A stretch of 64,000 bases of DNA from positions 1,612,001 through 1,676,000 of the forward strand of contig NZ_CP109485.1 in the NCBI RefSeq assembly GCF_035918235.1, given 5' to 3'. How positions within the stretch are numbered: the stretch's first letter is position 1; every line of letters starts with the position of its first letter. Positions 1 through 8,667 of the stretch are shown piece by piece. Source of the stretch: Streptomyces sp. NBC_01445. Its GTDB lineage: Bacteria > Actinomycetota > Actinomycetes > Streptomycetales > Streptomycetaceae. The notes below the pieces were generated by a model that made no database searches, had not been told where the DNA came from, and worked only from the letters and a program-made list of their open reading frames with translations. The translations under genes and the position numbers were made by a program.

Positions 1-605
1 ATCAGGTCGGACAAGTAGGCGCCCAACTCGCCGCGTGCCTTGTGTGCCTTTTCCAGGCCGCTTTCCCCGCCGCTGGGATCGATCCCCGACGCCACGGTGT
101 CGGCCCAGCCGTGGAAGCGTGCTTCGTCCTCGCGCGGCACGCCAAGCACCTTGCAGATGGCCGTGACGGGAAGGGGGTAGGCGAAGTCGTCGACGACGTC
201 GATCTCGTCCTTGCCTTCGAGCGCGTCGACCAGGTCGGCGACGACCCCGGCCAGCTCTCCGCGCATGTCGTGGAGGAACCTGGGGCTGTGCGGGGGTCCG
301 AACGGCCGCATCGCCGCATTGCGCAGCCGGTCGTGTTCGGGCGGGTCCAGAAGCAGGAAGCTGGGCGGCAGATTGAGGTCCTCCTTGGTCACGGCGGGGA
401 CGTCGGCGCCGGGGGTGCGCTTGCGCGGGTCGTTGCTGAGCCGCGGGTCGTTGGCCAGGCTCCGCACCTCGTAATAGGTGCTGACCAAGTACGATCCGTC
501 GTCCTGACGGGTGACCGGCGACCCGCGCAGCGCGGCGTAGAGCGGGTACGGATCGGCGCGGTTCGCATAGTCGGTGATCTGCGCGAGCATGGTGTCCAGA
601 GTCAT
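1..605 (-). CDS. Cytochrome P450, N-terminal part (runs off window)
   Basis: About 201 residues can be read from an ATG at 605 (shine-Dalgarno AGGAGA just upstream) to the window edge. The text has P450 landmarks: an N-terminal PYPLYAALR segment, the C-helix motif PPEHDRLRNAAMRPF, and the helix-E/F stretch YPLPVTAICKVLGVPRED. Soluble bacterial class I P450s of this type are about 400 residues, so roughly half, including the I-helix and the haem-ligating cysteine, lies outside. The gene follows a 3Fe-4S ferredoxin on the same strand, its likely electron donor. The substrate cannot be told. Confidence 0.9.
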   Translation of the reverse strand, partial: MTLDTMLAQITDYANRADPYPLYAALRGSPVTRQDDGSYLVSTYYEVRSLANDPRLSNDPRKRTPGADVPAVTKEDLNLPPSFLLLDPPEHDRLRNAAMRPFGPPHSPRFLHDMRGELAGVVADLVDALEGKDEIDVVDDFAYPLPVTAICKVLGVPREDEARFHGWADTVASGIDPSGGESGLEKAHKARGELGAYLSDL

Positions 606-694
606 GGTGTCTCCTGAGGGGCCGACGGTCGGGGGCGATGGTCAGACACGTGCCGCGACGAACTGGACACGCTGCCCGGTCGGTGAGTGGCCGG

Positions 695-997
695 TCAGGG
701 TGACGGTCGGCCCGCGGGTGGGCGGATTCGGACCCGGGAACGCCGGATCGACCGGCTGCAGAGCGTCGGCACGACCGTCCACCTCGGGGTGGTCGTCGGT
801 TCGTCGGAGACGTCGACGAGCATGGTCCGGACCGGACGCGCGGCCGCAGCCTGTTCCACCTGCTCACGAAGTGCCTCGTCGTCGAAACGGGAGGTGAAGA
901 GCAGCGCCTCCCCGGCGTGCAGAGCGAAGACGTCCGGGGCGAGAAAGGCGCACTGTGCGAAGCCCTGACACCGGTTGGGATCGACGACGAGCCTCAT
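695..997 (-). CDS. P450-associated 3Fe-4S ferredoxin with altered cluster site and extended tail
   Basis: Starts MRLVVDPNRCQGFAQCAF, the classic small actinobacterial ferredoxin that feeds electrons to a P450. Cys-x5-Cys supplies the first two ligands, but the usual AACPV third-ligand site reads AAARPV: Arg, codon CGT at 836-838, replaces Cys. A single C-to-T change would restore TGT. After about 65 residues the normal end is passed and the frame runs another 30 or so residues rich in Arg and Pro, unlike the family. It lies 90 bp upstream of the P450 on the same strand. It may be an impaired or recently mutated donor, or it may hold an altered cluster. Confidence 0.75.
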   Translation of the reverse strand: MRLVVDPNRCQGFAQCAFLAPDVFALHAGEALLFTSRFDDEALREQVEQAAAARPVRTMLVDVSDEPTTTPRWTVVPTLCSRSIRRSRVRIRPPAGRPSP

Positions 998-1065
998 CTG
1001 GAACCTCGCCCCTTGCTCGGTTAGCGGTGACCGCCGGCCCCGCAACCCCTGTGGGCTCGGTTCAC

Positions 1066-1083
1066 TCGAATATTTGATCGAAT
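1066..1083. promoter_or_regulatory. AT-rich direct repeat upstream of the ferredoxin-P450 genes
   Basis: TCGAAT occurs at 1066-1071 and 1078-1083 within an AT-rich island in otherwise very GC-rich DNA, about 70 bp upstream of the ferredoxin start. The 340 bp from 998 to 1339 hold no convincing gene; this island is the only promoter or operator candidate I see there. Confidence 0.3.
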
Positions 1084-1339
1084 GGCTGATATCCCTTCTC
1101 TCCAGGATCAGCTCGGCGGGAGGGCCCCGCAACGTGAGAGCCGTGCAGTGGCGGCCCTCCGGACGTCCGCCCCGACTCGGGTTCGAAGATGGCAACGGCA
1201 GCGGCGTGAGACGTCGTCCTTGCGCTGCACGACGCCCACGGCCGGGGCGCCCAGCGGGATGGTCGGGCTCACCGAACAGGCGTTGGGCCTGCACCACGTA
1301 TGGGGCTGCAGACTCCTGGCGCCGGGCCAGGGTCCGAAC

Positions 1340-3730
1340 TCACGGCTGCAGAAGCAGGTCCAGTGGCACTTCCTGCCCCAGCCCGATCTCGGCCCAGATC
1401 GTCTTGCCCTGGCGCTCGTAACGAGTGCCCCACATGTCGGTGAGCTGGGCCACCAGGAAGAGGCCCCTGCCTCCTTCGTCCTCGTCGCCGGCGTTGCGGA
1501 GATGCGGAGAGGTGTGACCCCCGTCCGACACCTCGCATATGAGTGTGCGGTCGATGTCACGGAGCAGGCGCAGGGAGACAGGCGGGCGGCCGTATCGGAT
1601 GGCGTTGGTGACGAGTTCACTCACGACCAGTTCGGAGACGAACGCCGCCTCGTCCAGCCCCCAGTCCTCCAGCTTCTCCCGGACGAATGCACGGACGCCG
1701 GCCACCTCGGCCGGGTCGGAGGCGAACTGCCAGGACGCCGTGCTGTCTTCGGGGAAGGCGTGGACGCGCACCAGCAGCAGTGCGGCATCGTCCTCGGCGG
1801 ATCCCGGGGCACACAGGGAGACGACCTCGTCGCACGCTTTCTCCAGGGACCCGGCCGAGGCGTCCAGAGCGCCGCACACGTCCGCCACTCCCTCGTCCAC
1901 GTCCCGGCCGCGCGCCTTGACGATTCCGTCGGTGAACAGGGCGAGCACAGTGCCCTCGGCGAACTCGAATTCCACGCTCTCGAAAGGCAGTCCACCGATG
2001 CCCAGCGGGGGACCTGTGGGCAGGTCGAGCGGTTCAGCCTGCCGGGTGCCAGTCCCACGGCCGGTGGCGACCGGCGGGAGGTGGCCCGCACTGGCCATGG
2101 CGCAGGTGCGGGAGGCGGGGTCGTACACGGCGTACAGGCAGGTCGCCCCGAGCGCCCTGTCCGTCCCCGCGTCGCCCGGCGTTCCGTGTATTCCGACTCG
2201 TGTCTGTCCGACCAAGTCGTCGAGCCGGGTGAGGAGTTCGTCCGGCGGCAGGTCCAGGGCGGCCAGTGCTCTCACGCTCGTGCGCAACCGTCCCATGGTG
2301 GCCGCGGCGTCCACCCCGTGCCCCACCACGTCACCGACCACCAACCCGACGCGGGCGCCCGACAGCGGAATCACGTCGTACCAGTCGCCCCCGACTCCAA
2401 GGGGACCGGTGGTGGGGATGTAGCGGTGCGCGAGCTCGATGCCACTCGGTTGCGGTAGTCCTCGCGGGAGGAGGTCACGCTGCAGTTTCAGCGCCGTGGT
2501 GTGCTCGCGGACGTAGCGGCGAGCGTTGTCCACGCACACCGCGGTGCGCGATGCCAGTTCTTCGGCGAGGGCGCGGTCCCCCTCGGTGAACGGTGCACGG
2601 GCCGGCTGCCGCAGGAGGGTGATCGTGCCGAGCGTGGTGCCGCCCAGTAGCAGGGGCACGGCCAGCAGGCGTTGGTGCGCGGTCACCGGCCGGCTGCCGA
2701 TGACACCCAGCAGCGCATCACTTTGCGCAACGGGCGGAGCACTCCCGGTGCGCTCTGCCATGAGCCGTAGCCCCGTCGGTGCACCGGAGGCCGCGGAAGG
2801 GGGCTCTTCTCCGGCCAGGACCGACTCCATGACCTCGATGCGTACGGAGTCGGCGAGATCCGGGACCACGAGCCCCGCGACTTCCTCCGCCGTCTTCCCG
2901 ACGTCGAGCGTGGTACCGATCCCGCTGGCTCGGCTCAGCAGCGCCAGGCGAGCCTGTGCCTCGTAGCCATCGGTGATATCGACGGACGCCTCGCAGACGC
3001 CCAAGGGCTGGCCCGCGTCGTCCTGCAGGCGGAAGTACGAGCACGAGTAGACCCGGTGGCACTCGCAGGCGGCGGGGGTGGGCCCGCGCCAATGGACGTC
3101 GAGCACGGCTTCGCCGGTGCGCAACACTTCCTCCAGCACCTCCTCCGTCTCGTGGTACTCCGGAGGGGACAGGATGGTGCCGTGCGGATAGAGCACCCTG
3201 TTGGCCTGGCCCTCCCATTCACCGGCGCGCCAGCCCATGACCTGCTGCACGACATCGTTGGCCCAATTGAGGTGGGCGTCAGGGCCGTAGACGCTGAGCC
3301 CCACGGGAGCCTGCGTGAAGAGCCCGGACAGCATCGACTGGTCGGTCACCCACTCCTGGTAGCGGTCGCTTGCCGCCGCCATCACGACCCAGGCGGGCCT
3401 CCCCCGGCCCTGCTCCACCGGAAAGATGCGCAGGACCGTCTCCACCAGCGCCCCGTCCGGGCGTCGAACGGTACGTCTCTCGGTCCGGGCGTCCTCGGGT
3501 GCCCCCGCTGCCCCGAAGCCCTGCAGCGTGTCACCCCGGGCGCGAACATCCCGCAGAACCTCGCTCGCCGAGCGACCGAGCACGTCTCGGATGTCGGCCC
3601 CGTAGAGATTGCGGGCTGCAGGACTCCAGCCAGTCACTCTCCCCTGCGCATCCAGCACGATCATCGCTGCTGTGGTCGTGTCGAAAGGGTTCCGATGACC
3701 GGTCTCGCATGATGCGTGCATCGTGGCCAT
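1340..3730 (-). CDS. PAS-PAS-GAF-PP2C phosphatase with C-terminal HATPase domain
   Basis: This 796-residue cytosolic signalling protein has, in order, a PAS domain (about 15-125), a second PAS (about 135-255, with QAPVGLSVYGPDAHLNWAND), a GAF domain (about 265-400), a SpoIIE-type PP2C phosphatase (about 410-640; GGDWYDVIPL and VVGDVVGHGVDAAATM carry metal-binding aspartates), and an RsbW-like histidine-kinase-type ATPase fold (about 655-790; ELVTNAIRYG and GGRGLFLV). In Streptomyces such proteins act on anti-sigma-factor antagonists: the PP2C part dephosphorylates the antagonist and the ATPase part can act as the anti-sigma or serine kinase. No partner sigma factor or antagonist is encoded next to it, so its target is unknown. 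No membrane segment is visible. Confidence 0.9.
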   Translation of the reverse strand: MATMHASCETGHRNPFDTTTAAMIVLDAQGRVTGWSPAARNLYGADIRDVLGRSASEVLRDVRARGDTLQGFGAAGAPEDARTERRTVRRPDGALVETVLRIFPVEQGRGRPAWVVMAAASDRYQEWVTDQSMLSGLFTQAPVGLSVYGPDAHLNWANDVVQQVMGWRAGEWEGQANRVLYPHGTILSPPEYHETEEVLEEVLRTGEAVLDVHWRGPTPAACECHRVYSCSYFRLQDDAGQPLGVCEASVDITDGYEAQARLALLSRASGIGTTLDVGKTAEEVAGLVVPDLADSVRIEVMESVLAGEEPPSAASGAPTGLRLMAERTGSAPPVAQSDALLGVIGSRPVTAHQRLLAVPLLLGGTTLGTITLLRQPARAPFTEGDRALAEELASRTAVCVDNARRYVREHTTALKLQRDLLPRGLPQPSGIELAHRYIPTTGPLGVGGDWYDVIPLSGARVGLVVGDVVGHGVDAAATMGRLRTSVRALAALDLPPDELLTRLDDLVGQTRVGIHGTPGDAGTDRALGATCLYAVYDPASRTCAMASAGHLPPVATGRGTGTRQAEPLDLPTGPPLGIGGLPFESVEFEFAEGTVLALFTDGIVKARGRDVDEGVADVCGALDASAGSLEKACDEVVSLCAPGSAEDDAALLLVRVHAFPEDSTASWQFASDPAEVAGVRAFVREKLEDWGLDEAAFVSELVVSELVTNAIRYGRPPVSLRLLRDIDRTLICEVSDGGHTSPHLRNAGDEDEGGRGLFLVAQLTDMWGTRYERQGKTIWAEIGLGQEVPLDLLLQP

Positions 3731-3980
3731 GCGACCTGCCCAGTACTGGAATCTCTGAGTTCAAGGCTACGCCTGGGGCTTCGCTCGCGAGCTCAGCGCG
3801 GACGGTACGCCCGCCGGGGTCTGTCGAGGTGATCTGCCGCGACAGCAAGATCGGCGAGATCTGGGGGGAAACAGCGAGATCCAGAAGTGGATCATTGCCC
3901 GGAACAGCTTCGGCAAGGAAACCACCGGATGAGCGTGGCAGGCCGCACCTTGCCCCTGTCCGCGGGAAACAACACGGGCG

Positions 3981-4946
3981 TCAGCCCGTCGTCAGGGCGA
4001 AGACGAGGACGGTCAGGGCCCAGCACAGGGCCACGAGCGCCGCGCCCGCCACGTCGACGCGGACGGTGCGGGTCCGGCCGGGGCGGAGCCAGAAGGCCAG
4101 GAAGCGGTTCACCAGGGGCATGAGCAGCCAGGTCAGAATGCTGACGCTCAGCATGTTGCCGAAGAACAGGCCGAGGTATCCGGGGACGCCCAGGACGTCG
4201 AATTCATGACCCACGGTCAGATTCAGGACCATGACGGTGGGATAGAGCGCCAGCACGACGGTCATGGCCTGTTTCCAGTTGGACGGGACCTGCTCCTCCT
4301 CGGCCGAGCCGAACCTGAACCAGCCGCCGAACGCCGTCCCCACCTTGCGGACGTCGTAGGACGCGAAGTAGTTCCGCCCTTCCTTGAGGAGGTGCTCCCT
4401 GCTGCTGGAGTCCAGCCAGGCATCGAGATGTTCATGGGTGTCGTACCGGAAAACGACCACCCAACGGTCCTGGATCCCGTCGACGGGCCGGAAGAATTCG
4501 GTCCCCATGAAGCCCGGATATTTCTCCTGCTCTCTCAGAATCTTCTCCTGCCAGCGCTCGAAGTCCTCTTCCCGGCCCGGCCGTACGTCGTGCGAGACAA
4601 CTGCCGTGACACCCTCCACCCGGTCGGGTACCTCGATGTGGCCACCGGCAAGGACTTCCTGGGTCGGGGTTCCGTCCAGCAGCCCACGGCCTTCGGCGAG
4701 CAGCTCCCGGCGGGCGGTCGATTCCAGCCACGCGGTGAGCTCGTCCGCGCCGGCGAAGCGGAACACCACGACCCATTCGCGTTCCTCGCCGGATCCGGGG
4801 GGATAGGTCTCCGTGGCCTCGAATCCGTCGAAGTCCCGGACGACCCGGTTCACCTTCCCCTGCCAGCGGTCGTACTCCTCGTCGAGCCCTTCCCGCACCT
4901 TCTGGGAGGTCACCACGGTCGCACTGCCGCTTGCACGGATACCCAT
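3981..4946 (-). CDS. Membrane-anchored protein with two ABM domains
   Basis: The 321 residues hold two antibiotic-biosynthesis-monooxygenase (ABM) domains: about 8-95 (EEYDRWQGKVNRVV, WVVVFRFAG) and about 108-200 (EEDFERWQEKILREQ, RWVVVFRYD). These are followed by three predicted transmembrane helices at about 228-248, 258-280 and 298-318. This matches the known two-ABM-plus-membrane architecture; the chemistry is not established. The gene diverges from the molybdenum hydroxylase operon. No ribosome site precedes the ATG. A TAGACT box on this strand (4954-4959) would put transcription start at or next to the ATG, so the mRNA may be leaderless. The 250 bp after the upstream phosphatase gene (3731-3980) show nothing else. 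Confidence 0.8.
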   Translation of the reverse strand: MGIRASGSATVVTSQKVREGLDEEYDRWQGKVNRVVRDFDGFEATETYPPGSGEEREWVVVFRFAGADELTAWLESTARRELLAEGRGLLDGTPTQEVLAGGHIEVPDRVEGVTAVVSHDVRPGREEDFERWQEKILREQEKYPGFMGTEFFRPVDGIQDRWVVVFRYDTHEHLDAWLDSSSREHLLKEGRNYFASYDVRKVGTAFGGWFRFGSAEEEQVPSNWKQAMTVVLALYPTVMVLNLTVGHEFDVLGVPGYLGLFFGNMLSVSILTWLLMPLVNRFLAFWLRPGRTRTVRVDVAGAALVALCWALTVLVFALTTG

Positions 4947-4960
4947 ACGGCGTAGTCTAG

Positions 4961-5002
4961 TTCACAGGGAATTCTGACGACATTCGAATTCACCGGGAAT
5001 TC
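4961..5002. promoter_or_regulatory. Candidate operator: direct repeat TTCACNGGGAATTC in a divergent promoter region
   Basis: The 14-bp sequence occurs at 4961-4974 and 4989-5002, 28 bp apart. The second copy also forms the inverted repeat GAATTC-ACCGG-GAATTC (4986-5002). The first copy abuts the TAGACT box of the ABM gene, and both lie upstream of the molybdenum hydroxylase FAD subunit, so a single regulator could control both directions. The regulator is unknown. Confidence 0.45.
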
Positions 5003-5066
5003 GGGGAACATCCGTCGCACGAATTATCGCGCGCGAGAACCAGCCTCCCGCGAGAGATCAGTCTCC

Positions 5067-5894
5067 ATGGACCTCAACACCGTCACGGAAGTCGTCCGGC
5101 GTCCGCTCGATCCGCCCGGCGCGGACTGGCGCGAAGGTGATGCGTGGCTTGCGGGTGGTACGTGGCTGTTCTCCGTGGAGCAGCCGAGCTTGCGGCGCCT
5201 GGTCGACCTGACGGCGCTGCGCTGGGAAGCCCTCGTCCCGGACCGCGCGGGACTCGAAATCGGCGCCACGTGCACGATTCGCGATCTCCATTCCTTTGCC
5301 TTTCCGGGCGATTGGATCGCGGGCACCCTTCTGGCGAAAAGCTGCGATGCCTTCCTGTCCTCGTTCAAGGTATGGAATTCAGCGACCGTCGGCGGAAATA
5401 TCTGTCTGTCCCTGCCCGCCGGACCCATGATCACACTGACGGTCGCGCTGGAAGGACGGTACGAGCTGTGGGCCTCCGACGGGTCCACGCGCACCGTCGA
5501 TGCCCTCGACTTCGTGACCGGCGACCATCAGAACGTTCTCGGCCCCGGGGAAGTCCTGCGGCGCATCGACATTCCGGCCCGTGCCCTGCGGAAACGCGCC
5601 GCGCACCGCCGCTTCTCGCTGACCCGCCTCGGCCGCTCGACGGTCTTCCTCGTCGGCACTCGAACGCCGGGCACGAGCGACCTGTTGCTCACCGTCACCG
5701 CCGGGACCACACGCCCCGTACGCATTGCTTTCGACACCATGCCCGATGCCTCGGCCCTGCGGCGGAGCATCGACGCCGTCCCCACCGGCCTCTGGTTCTC
5801 GGATGCCAATGGGACCCCGGATCACCGTCGCCATCTGACGAAGCACTTCGCCGAAGAGATTCGCCGCGAACTGTCGGCCGGTGACCTGCCATGA
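5067..5894 (+). CDS. Molybdenum hydroxylase FAD-binding subunit (CoxM/XdhB-like)
   Basis: This 275-residue protein resembles the medium, FAD-carrying subunit of xanthine dehydrogenase/CO dehydrogenase-type enzymes. The FAD-binding landmarks are LAGGTWLF near residue 28 (PCMH-type fold), GATCTIRDL, and WNSATVGGNICLSLPAG (counterpart of the family's NxATxGGN). It passes electrons between the FeS clusters and FAD, then to NAD or another acceptor. Its stop overlaps the start of the FeS-Mo subunit (ATGA at 5891-5894), so the two are translationally coupled. It is on the short side for the family (about 280-300). The substrate cannot be read from sequence. Confidence 0.87.
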   Translation: MDLNTVTEVVRRPLDPPGADWREGDAWLAGGTWLFSVEQPSLRRLVDLTALRWEALVPDRAGLEIGATCTIRDLHSFAFPGDWIAGTLLAKSCDAFLSSFKVWNSATVGGNICLSLPAGPMITLTVALEGRYELWASDGSTRTVDALDFVTGDHQNVLGPGEVLRRIDIPARALRKRAAHRRFSLTRLGRSTVFLVGTRTPGTSDLLLTVTAGTTRPVRIAFDTMPDASALRRSIDAVPTGLWFSDANGTPDHRRHLTKHFAEEIRRELSAGDLP

Positions 5895-8608
5895 CGTACG
5901 TCGTGAACGGCAGGAGTTTCGACGAGGAGCCCGGCCCCGGCCAGTGCCTGCGGACCTTCCTGCGGTCGCTCGGGCACCACGGCGTCAAGAAGGGGTGCGA
6001 CGCGGGCGATTGCGGCGCGTGCACGGTGTGGCTCGACGGCGATCCGGTGCACAGCTGCATCACCCCCGCGTTCCGCGCGGAGGGCCATGAGGTGACCACG
6101 GTCGAAGGGCTCGGATCTCCCGGCCGACTGCACCCGATGCAGCGGCAGTTCCGTGATGCGCCGGGGTTCCAGTGCGGCTTCTGCACCGCAGGGATGATCA
6201 TGACCTCGGCGACCTTCACCGAGGCCCAGAAGGCGGACCTGCCTCGCGCCCTGAAGGGCAACCTCTGCCGCTGCACCGGCTACCGGGCGATCGAGGACGC
6301 CGTGAAGGGCGTCGTCGGCGTCGAGACCGCCGCGCCGGGAAAGGCCGTCGGGACGAGCGTCGGCGCCCCGGCGGGCGACGAAGTGGTGACCGGACGCGCC
6401 GAGTTCACGATGGACACCGATGTCGAAGGCCTGCTCCACCTCAAGGTGCTGCACTCCCCGCACGCGCACGCCCGGATCGTGTCGGTCGACAAGACCGCCG
6501 CGCTCGCGGTGCCGGGCGTGCATCGCGTCTACACCTGGGAGGACGTGCCGCGCAGACGGTTCTCCACGGCGATCCACACCGACCACCTCGCCGATCCGGA
6601 CGACACGTACATCCTCGACGACACGGTCCGCTTCGTCGGCCAGCGCGTCGCCGCGGTCGTGGCCGACACGGTCGGCGCGGCGGAGGAGGGCTGCCGAAGG
6701 GTCGAGGTGGAGTACGAGGAGCTGCCGGCGGTGTTCGATCCTGAGGCCGCGATGGCCGAAGGGGCTCCCCAACTGCACAGGACGGACGACCCGTTCGTCC
6801 GCGATGCCGTCCACAACATCCTGCTGGAGATCCATTCGCACATCGGCGATGTCGACGCGGGGTTCGCCGAGGCGGATGTGATCCATGAAGGAACGTACTC
6901 GTCCCCCCGGGTGCAGCACGCGCATCTCGAGACCCACGGATCCATCGCCTGGGTCGAGAACGGCCGGTTGAACGTGCGGACCAGTTCGCAGTCGCCGTCG
7001 ATCGCGAAGATCAAGCTCGCGCATCTCTTCGCGCTGCGCCCGGACCAGCTCCGCGTGTTCTGCAAGCGGGTCGGTGGCGGCTTCGGCGGCAAGCAGGAGG
7101 TCATCTCGGAGGATCTGGCCGCGCTCGCCGCCCTGGACACCGGGCGGCCCGTCTGCTTCGAGTACACCCGCGAGGAGGAGTTCACGACGGCCTCGCCGCG
7201 GCACCCGATGACGCTGACGGTCAGGCTCGGCGCGAAGGCGGACGGCACGCTGACGGCATTTCAGGTCCGTAATGTGTCGAACACGGGCGCCTATGGCAAT
7301 CACGGCGGCGAGACCATGTACGCAGGCGGCGCGGCCGTCATGATCTACCGCTGTCCCAACAAAAAGTACGACGGGTTCTCCGTCTACACGAACACCGTTC
7401 CGAGCGGGGCGCTGCGCGGCTACGGCATGACGCAGCCGGCGTACGCCGTCGAATCCGCGATGGACGAACTGGCCCGCGCCCTGCACCTCGACCCGCTCGC
7501 ACTGCGACGGCGCAACATCGTGCGGCCGGGCGATCCGCTCGTCGCCATGCACGACGGCCCCGACGACGTGATGTTCAACGAGAACGGGCTCGGCAAGTGC
7601 ATCGATCTCGTGGATCACGCCATGGCTCGCGCCGTCAACGAGCCGCCGCCCGGACCGGGTTGGCTGGTGGGGTCCGGGGTCGCGAGTTCCCTGCACGAGA
7701 CCGCGCCCCCGACCGAGCACCTCTCCGAGGCCTGGGTCACGCTCGGCGACGACCTCGTGTACGAACTGGCCGTCGGTACGGTCGAGTTCGGCGAGGGCAC
7801 GTCGACAGCGCACGTCCAGATCGCGGCCAACCAGCTGGGTACGACGCCTTCACGCATTCGCCTGGTGCAGTCGGACACGGACCGCACGGGATTCGACACC
7901 GGCGCCTTCGCGAGCGCGGGCCTCTTCGTGGCGGGCAACGCCGTGCTCCGGGCGGCCAATGCCGTGCGCGACCGCATCCTCGAATTCGCCGCCGTGCACA
8001 CGGGCGTCCACGTGGTCATGTGCTCGCTGGGCGACGGGGAAGTCGTCTGCGGGGACCAGCGCGTGCCGCTGGCCGAACTCGTCTCGCTGGCCCGAGCGCG
8101 CGGAATCCGGTTCACCGCCGCACGCAAGGCCTACGGCTCGCCACGAAGCGTCGTATCCAACACGCAGGGATTCAAGATCGCGGTCCATCAGGTGACGGGC
8201 GAGATCCGCATCCTCTACAGCGTGCACGCCACGGACGCGGCCGTCGTCATCAACCCCGCGCAGGTCCGGGGTCAGGTGGAAGGCGGTGTCGCCCAGGGCA
8301 TCGGCTTCACACTGACCGAGAACTACCAGGTCGACGCGGGCGGAGCCATGGCCAACCCGAACCTGCGCAACTACCGCATCCCCACCTACGCCGACGTCCC
8401 CCGCACCGAACTGCTTCTGGTGAAGTCGGCGGACTCCTTCGGGCCCATGGGGTCGAAGGGCATGGCGGAATGCTGCATCAACCCGGTGGCCCCCGCGCTG
8501 GCGAACGCGCTCCACGACGCCACGGGCGTCCGCTGTCGCGCACTGCCCCTGACGCCGGAACGCATCTACAGCCGGCTCAAGGAGAACCGGTCGATACGGA
8601 CGGCCTGA
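5891..8608 (+). CDS. Molybdenum hydroxylase, fused [2Fe-2S] and molybdopterin subunit
   Basis: The 905 residues fuse two normally separate subunits. Residues 1-160 are the CoxS/XdhC-like small subunit: a plant-type [2Fe-2S] site (GCDAGDCGACTVW ... C) and a second cluster site (CGFCTAGM ... CRCTGY). From about 170 follows the molybdopterin subunit: GGGFGGKQE binds cofactor, GALRGYGMTQP lies in the substrate channel, and GSKGMAE near the C-terminus contains the glutamate base typical of purine and related hydroxylases. With the FAD subunit upstream this gives a two-gene xanthine-dehydrogenase-type enzyme. Similar enzymes oxidise purines, aldehydes or N-heterocycles. No purine catabolic genes or XdhC-type maturation factor are adjacent, so calling it xanthine dehydrogenase would be premature. 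Confidence 0.9.
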   Translation: MTYVVNGRSFDEEPGPGQCLRTFLRSLGHHGVKKGCDAGDCGACTVWLDGDPVHSCITPAFRAEGHEVTTVEGLGSPGRLHPMQRQFRDAPGFQCGFCTAGMIMTSATFTEAQKADLPRALKGNLCRCTGYRAIEDAVKGVVGVETAAPGKAVGTSVGAPAGDEVVTGRAEFTMDTDVEGLLHLKVLHSPHAHARIVSVDKTAALAVPGVHRVYTWEDVPRRRFSTAIHTDHLADPDDTYILDDTVRFVGQRVAAVVADTVGAAEEGCRRVEVEYEELPAVFDPEAAMAEGAPQLHRTDDPFVRDAVHNILLEIHSHIGDVDAGFAEADVIHEGTYSSPRVQHAHLETHGSIAWVENGRLNVRTSSQSPSIAKIKLAHLFALRPDQLRVFCKRVGGGFGGKQEVISEDLAALAALDTGRPVCFEYTREEEFTTASPRHPMTLTVRLGAKADGTLTAFQVRNVSNTGAYGNHGGETMYAGGAAVMIYRCPNKKYDGFSVYTNTVPSGALRGYGMTQPAYAVESAMDELARALHLDPLALRRRNIVRPGDPLVAMHDGPDDVMFNENGLGKCIDLVDHAMARAVNEPPPGPGWLVGSGVASSLHETAPPTEHLSEAWVTLGDDLVYELAVGTVEFGEGTSTAHVQIAANQLGTTPSRIRLVQSDTDRTGFDTGAFASAGLFVAGNAVLRAANAVRDRILEFAAVHTGVHVVMCSLGDGEVVCGDQRVPLAELVSLARARGIRFTAARKAYGSPRSVVSNTQGFKIAVHQVTGEIRILYSVHATDAAVVINPAQVRGQVEGGVAQGIGFTLTENYQVDAGGAMANPNLRNYRIPTYADVPRTELLLVKSADSFGPMGSKGMAECCINPVAPALANALHDATGVRCRALPLTPERIYSRLKENRSIRTA

Positions 8609-8667
8609 GCCCCGCCCTCATCCAGGAGTCGGGTCAGCGTCCCGCCCATGGAAACCTGGCGGCAGCA

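Noticed and set aside
1..5000. Start of a natural-product cluster (P450, ferredoxin, ABM domains)
   Set aside because: No PKS, NRPS, terpene or RiPP core is visible on this side; the left flank is outside the window, so it cannot be supported.
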